A stretch of DNA of 64,000 bases from Lachnospiraceae bacterium (GCA_021770345.1 JAETRD010000001.1:62001-126000); one strand, 5' to 3'; shown: positions 34,674-43,255, counted from the stretch's first letter. Program-made: numbers and translations. The notes: generated by a model not told the origin, from the letters alone.

Positions 34674-35558
34674 CTAAAATTCCAGCGGCTCGCGGTCCGT
34701 AGCTTTATTTACCAGTGCGGAAAGCGCAAAGGAGAATAAAAAGATCACAACGCCGATCGCCATACTGTATCCGTACAAGCCCGCATCTTTCTGTCCGTAC
34801 ATATAGCTGAGCGCCACTTCCGACGCACCGTTCGGCCCGCCCGAAGTCATCGCCTTTACAAAGAGGAACGCCATGTTGATCGTCGATATGATAAAGAAGG
34901 TCAGCGTAGTGCGGATATTGGTCCATACCAGCGGAATCGTGATCTGGAAAAACTGCGTCAGTCTCCCCGCGCCGTCGAGATTCGAACTTTCATAAAGGCT
35001 TTCCGGCACGCTCGACATCGAAGCCATATACATGACCATATAATACCCGATCGCCTGCCATACCATCGCGATGATCAGACTGACCATGACCAGCGATTCG
35101 CCCTTCCACAGAATCGGGTTCGTCATATCCCGGAACAGGCCGATGATACTGTTTAACATACCGTTTTCCGGCTTATAGATCGCGGAAAAGATACCCGCAA
35201 TAACCACAATCGACAAAATATTCGGTATATAGAACACAATCCGGAAGAAATTCTGCCCCTTAATCTTTTCCCTCGTCAAAATGGCTGCAAATATCAGCGC
35301 AAACGCAAAGGTTACGATCGTGACTACCACGATCAACAGAATCATATTCTGCATCGAGCGGATAAAGTTGGCGTCATTGATCAGCATCTGAAAATTTTTG
35401 AATCCCACAAACGTTTCCGTCTGTGAATAGGCTCCTTTTTCATACAGTGACATTCGAAATACATTCAAAGTCGGCAGAATCATAAAGATAACGAACAAAA
35501 CAACTGCCGGTGCGATGCATACAGCCAAAAATCCGTTACGTCTTTTGGAACTTTTCAT
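34674..35558 (-). CDS. ABC sugar transporter permease, MalF type
   Basis: 294-residue CUT1-family permease (MalF/UgpA side) with six helices and the EAA loop YESSNLDGAGRLTQFFQITIPLVW. Start placed at MKSSKRRNGFLAV, preceded by AAAGGAAAG; the longer frame runs through the intergenic hairpin region. Partner of the MalG-type permease downstream. Confidence 0.95.
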   Translation of the reverse strand: MKSSKRRNGFLAVCIAPAVVLFVIFMILPTLNVFRMSLYEKGAYSQTETFVGFKNFQMLINDANFIRSMQNMILLIVVVTIVTFAFALIFAAILTREKIKGQNFFRIVFYIPNILSIVVIAGIFSAIYKPENGMLNSIIGLFRDMTNPILWKGESLVMVSLIIAMVWQAIGYYMVMYMASMSSVPESLYESSNLDGAGRLTQFFQITIPLVWTNIRTTLTFFIISTINMAFLFVKAMTSGGPNGASEVALSYMYGQKDAGLYGYSMAIGVVIFLFSFALSALVNKATDREPLEF

Positions 35559-35621
35559 GCTTTTCTTTCCTTTCCAAAACAACGGATGACACTGCCGGCC
35601 ACCCTTATGTTTCATGAAAAT

Positions 35622-35647
35622 ACGGCGGGCAGAGTCCTGCCCGCCGT
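35622..35647 (-). other. Intercistronic stem-loop after the binding-protein gene
   Basis: Perfect 10-bp inverted repeat ACGGCGGGCA / TGCCCGCCGT with a 6-base loop, between the binding-protein stop and the first permease, with no T-tract. Such hairpins usually stabilise the upstream message, giving more binding protein than permease. Confidence 0.75.
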
Positions 35648-35683
35648 TCCTTAATGCTCTCTATATCATTTTTAAGGATTGTA

Positions 35684-37129
35684 TTATTTTAAATTCGCGC
35701 GCATCTGATCACTTGCAGAGATCACATTCGCAATCCACTCTTCCTCCGTCATGTCTCCGGATACCAGAGAGTTGACCGGATCGAGGAATACGGTACGGAC
35801 TTCCACACCCGGAATCGCATCAAATGCTGCAAAGTTACCCATAGCTGCTTTTGCGCCGTTGTCGTAGATCGAGTAGAACATGACGTTGTCGCCTTCGAGC
35901 TTGTCAGCGATACCGAGTACCGGCTGAATTGCCCCGCTCTTTGCAAAAATCTCACATGCCGTATCGCTGTATAAGAATGCAACGAATAATTTTGCCGCGT
36001 CCTGATTCTCGGCGCCGGCCGGAATCCATGCCTGCTCGAACCAGGTGTAGCTGTAGCTGTCTCCGCCGGTCTGCACTGCCGGGAGCGCCGTCATGCCCCA
36101 CTGGAAGCCTTCCTCACGCGGAGCCTCCGCCATCTCGCCGACAATCCATGTGCCGTTCGGCATAAAGATCGCCTTGTTGTCAAGAACTAACTGCTGGTTC
36201 TGCGTGAAATCCTGATCGTTTGCCTGCGCCGGCGTGATCGGGTTTGTGTAGGTTGCCAGCTTTGCAATGATGTCAAAACAGGTCTGTGCTTCCGGAGTCT
36301 CCCAGATGCCTTCCTCATAGTGCGTCGCCTTGTCGAAGAATTCCGGTCCGCCTGCCGAATACATCAGCGCATACAAGAATGCGTCAAAGTAACCGGTTGT
36401 CGGATATGTAAACAGGTAGATATCCTCTTCTTTTGCCTTGTCTCCAAGCTCCCACATCTCATCCCATGTGGTCGGAACCTCCCAGCCTTTCTCCTCTAAG
36501 AGTCCTGCATTGTAAAACAGTCCACAGGGAGAATAGAACATCGGCGCCAGATAGGTCTTGCCGTCGCCGTACGGATTGGTGAGAGAGGTATCGGTAAAGC
36601 CGCCGGCAATCTTGTCGGATACTGCCACGGTCTCGCCCGGCACGGTCATCGATAACACATCCGTGATGTCCGCGATCATGTTGTCTTTGATAAACTGCTC
36701 CGTCAGCGCCGCTTCACGGCCCGTTGCCAGATGGATCACATCCGGATATTCTCCGCCCTGCATGGACGGTCCGATGACACCCTCCAGGTTCTTATCTGTC
36801 GTGAGGTCAACTGCGATACCGGTCTCTGCGGTAAACGCATCCGCTACCTCCTGCCACATCTGTGAGCCGTACGCCGTCTCGATCGCAGCCACGCTGATCG
36901 TTGTCCCCGCATATGCCGCATAGGGATCGTCGGCTGTCGCCCCGTCGTCCGCTCCCGCATCGTCGGATGCGCCCGCGTCGTCTGCACCGGCATCGGCAGA
37001 TGCGCCCGCCTCCGAGGTCGGAGTATCACTGCTGCTGCCCTGTGTCCCGGTGTCTTTTCCTCCGCATCCTGCAAGCAGAGAAGCCACCATGCTGACACTC
37101 ATGATTGTACACAAAATTTTCTTTTTCAT
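35684..37129 (-). CDS. ABC sugar-binding lipoprotein (GH112 operon)
   Basis: 481-residue extracellular solute-binding protein of the CUT1 class. Lipoprotein signal MKKKILCTIMSVSMVASLLA then Cys, followed by a long Ala/Asp/Gly/Ser linker (~22-70). The bilobed binding domain starts TISVAAIETAYGSQMWQEVADAF and has IDLTTDKNLEGVIGPSM-like wording. Position at the head of the GH112 operon implies galacto-N-biose or lacto-N-biose as ligand. Start ATG has GGGAGG upstream. A hairpin follows the gene and the promoter is at 37200-37228. Confidence 0.93.
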   Translation of the reverse strand: MKKKILCTIMSVSMVASLLAGCGGKDTGTQGSSSDTPTSEAGASADAGADDAGASDDAGADDGATADDPYAAYAGTTISVAAIETAYGSQMWQEVADAFTAETGIAVDLTTDKNLEGVIGPSMQGGEYPDVIHLATGREAALTEQFIKDNMIADITDVLSMTVPGETVAVSDKIAGGFTDTSLTNPYGDGKTYLAPMFYSPCGLFYNAGLLEEKGWEVPTTWDEMWELGDKAKEEDIYLFTYPTTGYFDAFLYALMYSAGGPEFFDKATHYEEGIWETPEAQTCFDIIAKLATYTNPITPAQANDQDFTQNQQLVLDNKAIFMPNGTWIVGEMAEAPREEGFQWGMTALPAVQTGGDSYSYTWFEQAWIPAGAENQDAAKLFVAFLYSDTACEIFAKSGAIQPVLGIADKLEGDNVMFYSIYDNGAKAAMGNFAAFDAIPGVEVRTVFLDPVNSLVSGDMTEEEWIANVISASDQMRANLK

Positions 37130-37199
37130 GTTTGAATCCTCCCTTTTTGTTTTCGTGATTTTGACCATAAATCTATGCATCTATCACTTTATATTGATT

Positions 37200-37228
37200 A
37201 TTATACCTAACTGTTTTTTCTTTTTCCA
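37200..37228 (-). promoter_or_regulatory. Promoter of the GH112 operon
   Basis: Minus-strand TGGAAA (-35, 37223-37228), 17-base spacer, perfect TATAAT (-10, 37200-37205). It sits in a very A/T-rich 300-base gap shared with the divergent AraC gene; a weak -35 box fits activator dependence. Confidence 0.65.
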
Positions 37229-37347
37229 CTCATATATTGCTGTTAATTTTAGATATCTTGCTTTTATTTATAAAATATTGCAAAATGTTCTTTTTTTTCA
37301 TATACTTATACCAGAAAACATTTTTCATTCCCGGAAATTTATACATT

Positions 37348-37377
37348 TTAACCAAAAAGCAAACATCTTCCTATAAT
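37348..37377 (+). promoter_or_regulatory. Promoter of the divergent AraC regulator
   Basis: TTAACC (-35, 37348-37353), 18-base spacer, TATAAT (-10, 37372-37377), 53 bases upstream of the araC-type start codon. The rest of the 37130-37429 gap is A/T rich with short direct repeats and no ORF. Confidence 0.6.
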
Positions 37378-37429
37378 TGTAGTTTTTTCTGAGGGATACG
37401 ATTTTATCTTAAAACAAAAAGGAGCTTCT

Positions 37430-38257
37430 ATGAGTAACCGAAAATTAAATTTGGAAAACAAAGCCCTTCCGGAGCTCTCTTTCAGGCTCCTGTCCATCTC
37501 TTCCTCCAAATATGAAAATGACTGGGCCAGCTTCCCGCACAGCCACCAGTTCACCGAAATTTTTTTCATCAAGAGCGGTACCGGGCATATGCAGATCGAA
37601 ACCGAAACCGTGCCCGTTGAGGCGAACAGCCTTGTCCTGATCGGAGCACAGGTTCTGCACACGGAATTTTCCGATTCCACCGACCCGTTAGATTACTTTG
37701 TGCTGGGCGTCGAAGGACTCAAGATCAACACGGACCGGCCGGCTGAGTACAGCATTGTCAACGCTTCCGTCAACTCCGCCTCCATCCGTCTCTGCTTTGA
37801 GAGTATTCTCCGGGAAATGCACAGCCGGCAGGATTGCCATGCCGAAATATGCCAGCATTATCTGGCAATCCTCATCCTGCTGATCTGCCGCAAGGACCAT
37901 GTGTCCTACGAACTTGTCGACCCGCAGAATGGCAGCCGTGAGTGCCGCAGGGCAAAGCGCTATATCGAGGAAAATTACCAGGACAAAATCACGCTCGGTT
38001 CTCTTGCCGACAACTGCAATATCACAAAATACTATCTGAGTCACCAGTTTACGGAACTATACGGGAAATCCCCGATCGCATACCTGACGGAGGTCCGGAT
38101 TTCGGCTGCCAAAGATCTCCTGACGACGACCAGCCACAGCATTGAAGAAATCGCCAGCAGCACCGGTTTTTCTTCCGGCAGCTACTTTTCTCAGACATTC
38201 CGGAAAATCTGCCATGTATCTCCGCAGCAGTACCGGAAGACGCATGCTGTTTTGTAG
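37430..38257 (+). CDS. AraC-family regulator divergent to the GH112 operon
   Basis: 275 residues. The N-terminal cupin-like sensor (~20-160) contains FPHSHQFTEIFFIKSGTGHM and the metal-free barrel pattern. The C-terminal double helix-turn-helix (~175-275) has ITLGSLADNCNITKYYLSHQF and SIEEIASSTGFSSGSYFSQTFRKICHVSPQQYRK. The sensor resembles AraC proteins that bind sugars. Being transcribed away from the binding protein across a 300-base promoter region, it is the likely activator of the GH112 operon. AAGGAG precedes the ATG. Confidence 0.93.
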   Translation: MSNRKLNLENKALPELSFRLLSISSSKYENDWASFPHSHQFTEIFFIKSGTGHMQIETETVPVEANSLVLIGAQVLHTEFSDSTDPLDYFVLGVEGLKINTDRPAEYSIVNASVNSASIRLCFESILREMHSRQDCHAEICQHYLAILILLICRKDHVSYELVDPQNGSRECRRAKRYIEENYQDKITLGSLADNCNITKYYLSHQFTELYGKSPIAYLTEVRISAAKDLLTTTSHSIEEIASSTGFSSGSYFSQTFRKICHVSPQQYRKTHAVL

Positions 38258-38295
38258 ACGCGTGTTCCGGTTTTCGTGCGATCCTGCCTTCCCTG

Positions 38296-39984
38296 TCACG
38301 TCGCCTGCAGAATAATAAACGCCTGGTACACATCCAGCATACCGTAACCCCATTCCCGGTTCGGGTAAGACCGTTCACTCGTGCGCGCCGCGCCGCGTAT
38401 CAGCATATTTTTAATTCCCGCGTTTGAAAGCCTCGGTCTGTTTTCCTTTACAATGGCCCACTCCATGATCTGTGCCACCGCCCCCGCGGTGATCGCGCAG
38501 GCCGCGCTTGTTCCGGTATAAGTGATATAATTCCCGCGGAGCCCCGGACCGTATACCTCCACCGCCGGCGCCACAAAATCCGGCTTGATCCCGCCGATGA
38601 CCGGATACCCCCTCCCCGAATCCGCATAGATGCTCCGGGCCGTGGCGCGGTAACCGCCGACCGTGATCACCTGCTCGGTGTTTCCCGGAGACGTCAGCGT
38701 GATATCGGGCGTCGAGCGCAGGAAAAACACCCGTCCCCCCAAAAGCTGCTGCATCGGAAGCCACATATTATAGGTGCCGGACAGCAGATTCTGCGGATAT
38801 ACCCGGATAATCCAGATCCCGCGGGACGGATTCGTAAAGCGGATAAACGCCAGCTGGCTGCCCCTCCCCTGCGTCTCCAGACGGTAATCCACCGACACGA
38901 TCGTCCCCTCAAAAACAAACCGGTATTCCTGAAAAGATCCCGGCTGCAGCGGCACGCGCGGAAGCTCCTCCCCGGTCGGCGAGATAATCGCAACGGAGTA
39001 CAGCTCCGGTGCCCGCGCCCACAGTTCGACAAAAAATCCCGGCATTGCATCCTCCACATTGATCTGGGTGTCCACGAATTCCTCATCCCCGGAAAAACTC
39101 CCCTGAAAATGGTGCCTCGCGTTCGCCTCATTTCCGGTCGCCGTCACGATCGAACGTTTTCGTCTGTTGCAGACATCCCCCAGATATGCGTTCAGATATC
39201 CCTCCCCTCCATGACTGCCCATACTGTTTCCCAGCGCCAGACAGATCACCAGCGGCATATCCCGGGCGCTTGCCAGCCGGTCGAGGTATGCCACGCCCAT
39301 CATGATGTCATTCTCCTGATAGGCCGGTGCATTCTCCGGGATAAAGTAGAATTCCCTGAGATATTGCTTTGCCTGTTTTAACTTCACGACCGCAATCTGC
39401 GCCTGCGGAACCGCGCCGATGAAATCGTTTTCCACATCCTCGCCACCGCAGGCGACCCCCGCCAGAAATGTGCCGTGGCCGTCGGTATCCCGCGACGGCA
39501 CAACCGAAAACGGGTCCTCACTCTCAAGCGCCGCGTTGAGTTCTTCGGTCCTGTACTCCGCCCCGTATGAGACGCCCTCCGGCGGCGTCCCGTCCGCAAT
39601 CGTCTGATCCCAGATGGCCGCAATGCGGCTGCTCCCGTCCGCATACCGAAATAACGGATTGGTGTAGTCAATGCCGGTGTCAATAAATCCCACCATCACC
39701 CCGTTCCCGCGCAGCTCCAGCGCCGGCTGATTCTGCATGCGGATAATTCCCGACACCTCCAGCGCCGTGCGGTCCAAAAGCCCGTAGCAATTCGGCGTCT
39801 CCAGATAAGTGTATGCGCCGAGCTTTACCGCAGGAACCCCCGTTCTCGGGTAATAGAAAATGTCGAATTCCTCGTCAATGCGCTGCGTGCATCCCTCCGC
39901 CCCGGGCACCACCGTCTGTTCCCCATACGGGATGATAAAATCAAAGTAATCGTTCGAATATGCCTGTTTGCTGCAATCTGCCAT
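38296..39984 (-). CDS. Subtilisin-like serine protease (S8, Csp-like)
   Basis: 562 residues without a signal peptide. The catalytic triad is intact: Asp in VMVGFIDTGIDYTNP, His in TDGHGTFLAGVACG, Ser in YTGTSAACAITAGA. The N-terminal ~90 residues resemble the prodomain of clostridial CspB-type germination proteases. A long insertion (~300-440) between the His and Ser blocks forms a jelly-roll-like region (FVELWARAPELYSVAII). The Csp family likeness is an inference, and many Lachnospiraceae encode non-sporulation members. Its GGAG ribosome binding site lies in the 3' arm of the hairpin at 39992-40028, and no promoter was found between that hairpin and the start codon. Confidence 0.88.
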   Translation of the reverse strand: MADCSKQAYSNDYFDFIIPYGEQTVVPGAEGCTQRIDEEFDIFYYPRTGVPAVKLGAYTYLETPNCYGLLDRTALEVSGIIRMQNQPALELRGNGVMVGFIDTGIDYTNPLFRYADGSSRIAAIWDQTIADGTPPEGVSYGAEYRTEELNAALESEDPFSVVPSRDTDGHGTFLAGVACGGEDVENDFIGAVPQAQIAVVKLKQAKQYLREFYFIPENAPAYQENDIMMGVAYLDRLASARDMPLVICLALGNSMGSHGGEGYLNAYLGDVCNRRKRSIVTATGNEANARHHFQGSFSGDEEFVDTQINVEDAMPGFFVELWARAPELYSVAIISPTGEELPRVPLQPGSFQEYRFVFEGTIVSVDYRLETQGRGSQLAFIRFTNPSRGIWIIRVYPQNLLSGTYNMWLPMQQLLGGRVFFLRSTPDITLTSPGNTEQVITVGGYRATARSIYADSGRGYPVIGGIKPDFVAPAVEVYGPGLRGNYITYTGTSAACAITAGAVAQIMEWAIVKENRPRLSNAGIKNMLIRGAARTSERSYPNREWGYGMLDVYQAFIILQAT

Positions 39985-39985
39985 A

Positions 39986-40028
39986 TAAAAAACTCCGTCA
40001 TCTATTCACTTACTAATAGATGACGAAG
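39986..40028 (-). terminator. Terminator of clpX overlapping the protease leader
   Basis: Minus-strand stem CGTCATCTATT / AATAGATGACG, extended outward by ACT/AGT, followed by GGAGTTTTTTATATG. The T-run terminates clpX, while the GGAG of the same stretch is the ribosome binding site of the protease gene whose ATG follows at once. Confidence 0.85.
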
Positions 40029-40099
40029 TTTTGATTCTATGCATAGTTTTTGTCGTGACGGCATGATTCCGGCCGCACTGCGGATTTTATGAGTTTCTT

Positions 40100-41632
40100 T
40101 TATGAGTTTCCGACGGCAATCTGCGGCGGCACGCCGTGATCCTCGAGCGGAACAAGTCCCCGCATCGTGATAAGCGGATTTCCCTTTTTCTCGACATAAG
40201 CCTTAGTGATCGTGACCATGCCGATATTGTCATCCTTCGGAATCTCATACATGATATCCAGCATAAATTCCTCAATGACCGCCCGAAGCGCTCTCGCTCC
40301 GACCTTCTTTTCCTTCGCAATCTTTGCGATGGCATGCAGCGCGTCCTCCTCGAACGCAAGCTTCACCTCATCCATCGCAAGCAGCTTCTCGTACTGTTTT
40401 AAAATCGCGTTGCGCGGCTCCTGCAGAATGCGAACCAGCGCGTCCTCGGTCAGCGCATCCAGCGTAAACATCACCGGCAGACGCCCCAGAAATTCCGGTA
40501 TCATTCCGAACTTGCGCACGTCCTCCACCGTCACTTTGGAGAGCAGATTTTCCTCCTTGTCGTACTCATCTTTAAGCTTTGCACGGAATCCGATGGACGC
40601 CTCTTTGTTCAGCCGCTCCCTGATGATATCCTCCAAATCCGGGAAAGCTCCGCCGCAGATGAAGAGAATGTCCTTCGTGTTCACCATCGTCATCGGGACC
40701 ATCGCGTTCTTGCTGCTCGCTCCCACCGGCACTTCCACCTCGGCTCCCTCTAAGAGCTTTAACATTCCCTGCTGCACGGACTCGCCGCTGACGTCCCGCT
40801 GGTTTGCATTGCGCTTCTTCGCAATCTTGTCAATTTCGTCGATAAAGATAATGCCGTGCTCGGCCCGGTCCACATCGTTATCCGCGGCCGCCAGAAGCTT
40901 GCTGACCACGCTCTCGATATCGTCGCCTATGTATCCCGCCTCCGTCAGGGACGTGGCATCCGTGATCGCAAGCGGCACATCCAAAAGCTTCGCCAGCGTC
41001 TTCACCAGATAGGTCTTTCCGCAGCCCGTCGGCCCGATCATCAGCATGTTGGACTTCTCAATCTCCACCTCGTCCTTCGCATCGGAGGCGATCCGCTTGT
41101 AATGATTGTAAACCGCCACCGACATCACCTTCTTGGCCTGCTCCTGTCCCACGACATACTCGTCTAACGATGCCTTGATCTTATGCGGTGCGGGAATCTT
41201 TTTAATGTCGATCGCCGCCTCGTGCTTCTCCTTCGGCTTTTTCTTTTTCAGTTTCTGATTCTGCGGCACAAAGCCCTGCATCCCCTGCAGGTCGGCCAGA
41301 TTAATCATGCTGATATTGGGCATCTTCCCCATATTGATATTCATCATGTCTTCCATGCCCATACCGTTTCCGTTCATGCCGTCAAAGGTCTTCTGCATGC
41401 AGTCGTGGCAGATGCAGATCGCCCCCGGTATCCGGATCATCTTCCCCGCGACATGCTCGGGTCTTCTGCAGATATAACAGATGTCCTCGTACTCTCTGTC
41501 CGCATCCTCTTCCGTGACGGTGCCCGACGGCGGCTTCTGCCCGCCCCCCTCTGCAGTCCCGTCTGTCCCGGCAGTCGCCCCGGTCTCTGCGGTCTCCTCG
41601 TCGATCACTTCTCTATAGTCATTATTGCTCAT
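40100..41632 (-). CDS. clpX: ClpX-type AAA+ unfoldase
   Basis: 510 residues, about 90 longer than usual ClpX. The zinc-finger region holds CYIC and CICHDC. It is followed by an unusual Met/Asn-rich stretch (~85-125, several GM and NM repeats) and a Lys-rich segment before the AAA+ core. Core: Walker A MIGPTGCGKTYL, Walker B IIFIDEIDKI, pore loop GYIGDD (GYVG in most ClpX), a sensor region, and the ClpP-docking IGF in ASIGFRAKL. The IGF loop says it works with ClpP, which is not encoded nearby. The start is the ATG with GAGG upstream. Long N-terminal region and lone position suggest a second, specialised ClpX. Confidence 0.9.
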   Translation of the reverse strand: MSNNDYREVIDEETAETGATAGTDGTAEGGGQKPPSGTVTEEDADREYEDICYICRRPEHVAGKMIRIPGAICICHDCMQKTFDGMNGNGMGMEDMMNINMGKMPNISMINLADLQGMQGFVPQNQKLKKKKPKEKHEAAIDIKKIPAPHKIKASLDEYVVGQEQAKKVMSVAVYNHYKRIASDAKDEVEIEKSNMLMIGPTGCGKTYLVKTLAKLLDVPLAITDATSLTEAGYIGDDIESVVSKLLAAADNDVDRAEHGIIFIDEIDKIAKKRNANQRDVSGESVQQGMLKLLEGAEVEVPVGASSKNAMVPMTMVNTKDILFICGGAFPDLEDIIRERLNKEASIGFRAKLKDEYDKEENLLSKVTVEDVRKFGMIPEFLGRLPVMFTLDALTEDALVRILQEPRNAILKQYEKLLAMDEVKLAFEEDALHAIAKIAKEKKVGARALRAVIEEFMLDIMYEIPKDDNIGMVTITKAYVEKKGNPLITMRGLVPLEDHGVPPQIAVGNS

Positions 41633-41685
41633 TACACGCCTCATTCCTGCGCCGCACAGGCGCCCTTGCTTTTAAACACAATTTT

Positions 41686-41714
41686 ATTATAAAACAAAAA
41701 AAATGCAACCTCAA
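41686..41714 (-). promoter_or_regulatory. Promoter of clpX
   Basis: Minus-strand TTGAGG (-35, 41709-41714), 17-base spacer, TATAAT (-10, 41686-41691), within an A/T-rich stretch. No CIRCE or CtsR-like box was seen. Confidence 0.7.
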
Positions 41715-41764
41715 GGATAATAGCGTTATTTCATTTTTATTTTAGAAAGCCCGTATCAGACCCG

Positions 41765-41803
41765 AAAAAAGGCCATTGCCCTATCCTGCGATATGCAACA
41801 GCC
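41765..41803 (-). terminator. Probable terminator of the repeat lipoprotein gene
   Basis: Minus-strand imperfect stem GGCTGTTGC / GCAATGGCC followed by TTTTTTC, just after the lipoprotein stop codon. Confidence 0.55.
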
Positions 41804-41814
41804 CTGTTCTTATC

Positions 41815-42291
41815 TTATTCGTTTTTTGTGGCTCCGCCCGCATTGTTGCCGGTCATGTCATCCACTCCGTTTTCCACTCCGTTTATCACGTCTTTTCCGG
41901 CTTCCCCGATGCCGTCAACCACGTCTTCCACCACATTCCCGGCATCTCCTGCGCCCGTGGTATCGCCGTTGTTCGCGCCGTCATTCGTCGTACCGGTTCC
42001 GTTATTCATGTCGGTTCCGTTATTTACATCCGTTCCGTTGTTCGTACCGGTTCCATTGTTTACACCCGTTCCGTTGTTTGTACCGGTTCCGTTACCTCCG
42101 CCGATCTCGGTGTTCCCCACACTGTTGGTATTTCCCGCACCGTTCGTCGTGTTGTTGTTTACGCCGCTCTCCGTGTTAGTGCCTGCGTTCGTACCGTTAT
42201 TTTTGTCTGTGTCTCTGTTGCCGCAGCCCGCTGCCATGCTTAAGGACAGTGCCAGCACGGTTCCGGCAATCACTACTTTCCACTTTTTCAT
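41815..42291 (-). CDS. Asn/Gly/Thr-repeat lipoprotein
   Basis: 158-residue lipoprotein. Signal peptide MKKWKVVIAGTVLALSLSMA, then the lipobox AAG-C. Most of the mature chain is low-complexity Asn, Gly and Thr, with six-residue units of the type NNGTGT, NNGTGV, NNGTDV. A short C-terminal helix-like part (VVEDVVDGIGEAGKDVINGV) is the only stretch that may fold. It resembles surface spacer proteins. The first ATG with GGAG upstream lies nine codons inside the longest frame and was chosen for its signal peptide. Function unknown. Confidence 0.75.
   Translation of the reverse strand: MKKWKVVIAGTVLALSLSMAAGCGNRDTDKNNGTNAGTNTESGVNNNTTNGAGNTNSVGNTEIGGGNGTGTNNGTGVNNGTGTNNGTDVNNGTDMNNGTGTTNDGANNGDTTGAGDAGNVVEDVVDGIGEAGKDVINGVENGVDDMTGNNAGGATKNE
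41989..42092 (-). repeat. Tandem 18-bp repeats coding NNGT units
   Basis: About six 18-base units (core GGTTCCGTTGTTTAC on the plus strand) encode repeats NNGTGx or NNGTDx. Copy number could vary by slippage while keeping the frame. Confidence 0.85.
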
Positions 42292-42363
42292 AGTCAAAGT
42301 CTCCTTTTTTTTATTCAAGGATAGTCTGACCTTATTTTTATCTTTTATACATTATTTTCAAAT

Positions 42364-43143
42364 TTATTTATAATAGCCGATTTCCCGGGAAAGCTCCTCC
42401 TGCACCTTTTTCACATCTACGGCCAGCTCTCTGACCCGCTCCCTTGTCATGCGGCTCGTCGGCCCGGAAATGCTGAACGCGTGCGTGACTTCCTTTTTAT
42501 AGCCGTACAGGCAGGCGGCAATACAGCGGACACCCTTTTCGTTTTCCTCGTCGTCGAGTGCGTATCCGTCCCGCCGCACCTCCGACAGTTCCCGCTGCAG
42601 CCTGTCATAATCCACAATCGTCTTATCCGTATGCCGCTCAATCTCACTGCCATCCCAGATCGCGCGCACCTCCCGCTCGGGCAGCGTCGCCATAATCGCT
42701 TTCCCCACACCGGAGCAGTACATCGGATGTACCATCCCGACATGCGATACCATGCGGATGGTTCCAACCTTCGCCTCAATCTTATAGACATACAAAATAT
42801 TGTTTCCCTCGCGCTGCACCAGGTGTACCGTCTCCCCGCTGAGGTCGGAAAGCCGCTCCAGATACGGTCTTGCAATCTGCAGGATGTCCATGCGCTCCAA
42901 AATCTTTCCCGACATGCTGACCACCTTGCAGGTGAGCATATATTTCTGCGAACCCTCATCCTGCTTTGCATAGCCCATATAAATAAGCGACATCAACAGA
43001 CGATGTACCGTACTTTTGTGCAGTCCGAGCGCGGCGCTGATTTCCATCAGTCCCATCTCACCGTTTTCTGCGAGCATCTCCATCACCTGAAAAATTCGCT
43101 CCGCGGACTGAACCGGATTTTTTGCTTCTTTTTCCTCCGCCAT
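42364..43143 (-). CDS. IclR-family regulator, KdgR-like
   Basis: 259 residues. N-terminal winged helix (~10-75, IFQVMEMLAENGEMGLMEISAALGLHKSTVHRLLMSL) and C-terminal effector-binding IclR domain (~85-255, with MVSHVGMVHPMYCSGVGKAIMA and GVRCIAACLYGY). The DNA-binding specificity can be guessed: the promoter of this gene and that of the KDPG aldolase gene share a GTTTCATA-WTAYGGAAC element placed just downstream of -10, and the aldolase site contains the palindrome of the enterobacterial KdgR box. KdgR represses hexuronate/pectin breakdown in response to KDG. The identity is an inference from operator and neighbours. Confidence 0.88.
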   Translation of the reverse strand: MAEEKEAKNPVQSAERIFQVMEMLAENGEMGLMEISAALGLHKSTVHRLLMSLIYMGYAKQDEGSQKYMLTCKVVSMSGKILERMDILQIARPYLERLSDLSGETVHLVQREGNNILYVYKIEAKVGTIRMVSHVGMVHPMYCSGVGKAIMATLPEREVRAIWDGSEIERHTDKTIVDYDRLQRELSEVRRDGYALDDEENEKGVRCIAACLYGYKKEVTHAFSISGPTSRMTRERVRELAVDVKKVQEELSREIGYYK

Positions 43144-43200
43144 GCTCTCTCATGCCTTTCTGACTTATACACGCAACTTCATTCCACTATCCAGCATACC

Positions 43201-43255
43201 GTTCCATATTATGAAACTTTTTGAGAATCATACCAGACTGTGAAAAAAATGTCAA
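43201..43255 (-). promoter_or_regulatory. Promoter and KdgR-like operator of the iclR gene
   Basis: Minus-strand TTGACA (-35, 43250-43255), 17-base spacer, TATGAT (-10, 43227-43232). The motif GTTTCATAATATGGAAC (43201-43217) follows immediately, the same element and spacing as at the aldolase promoter, which indicates autoregulation. Confidence 0.8.

Noticed and set aside
38296-39984. Assigning the subtilisin-like protease to spore germination (CspB)
   Set aside because: No other germination genes (csp partners, sleC) are in the window and the family is common outside sporulation, so only likeness is stated.
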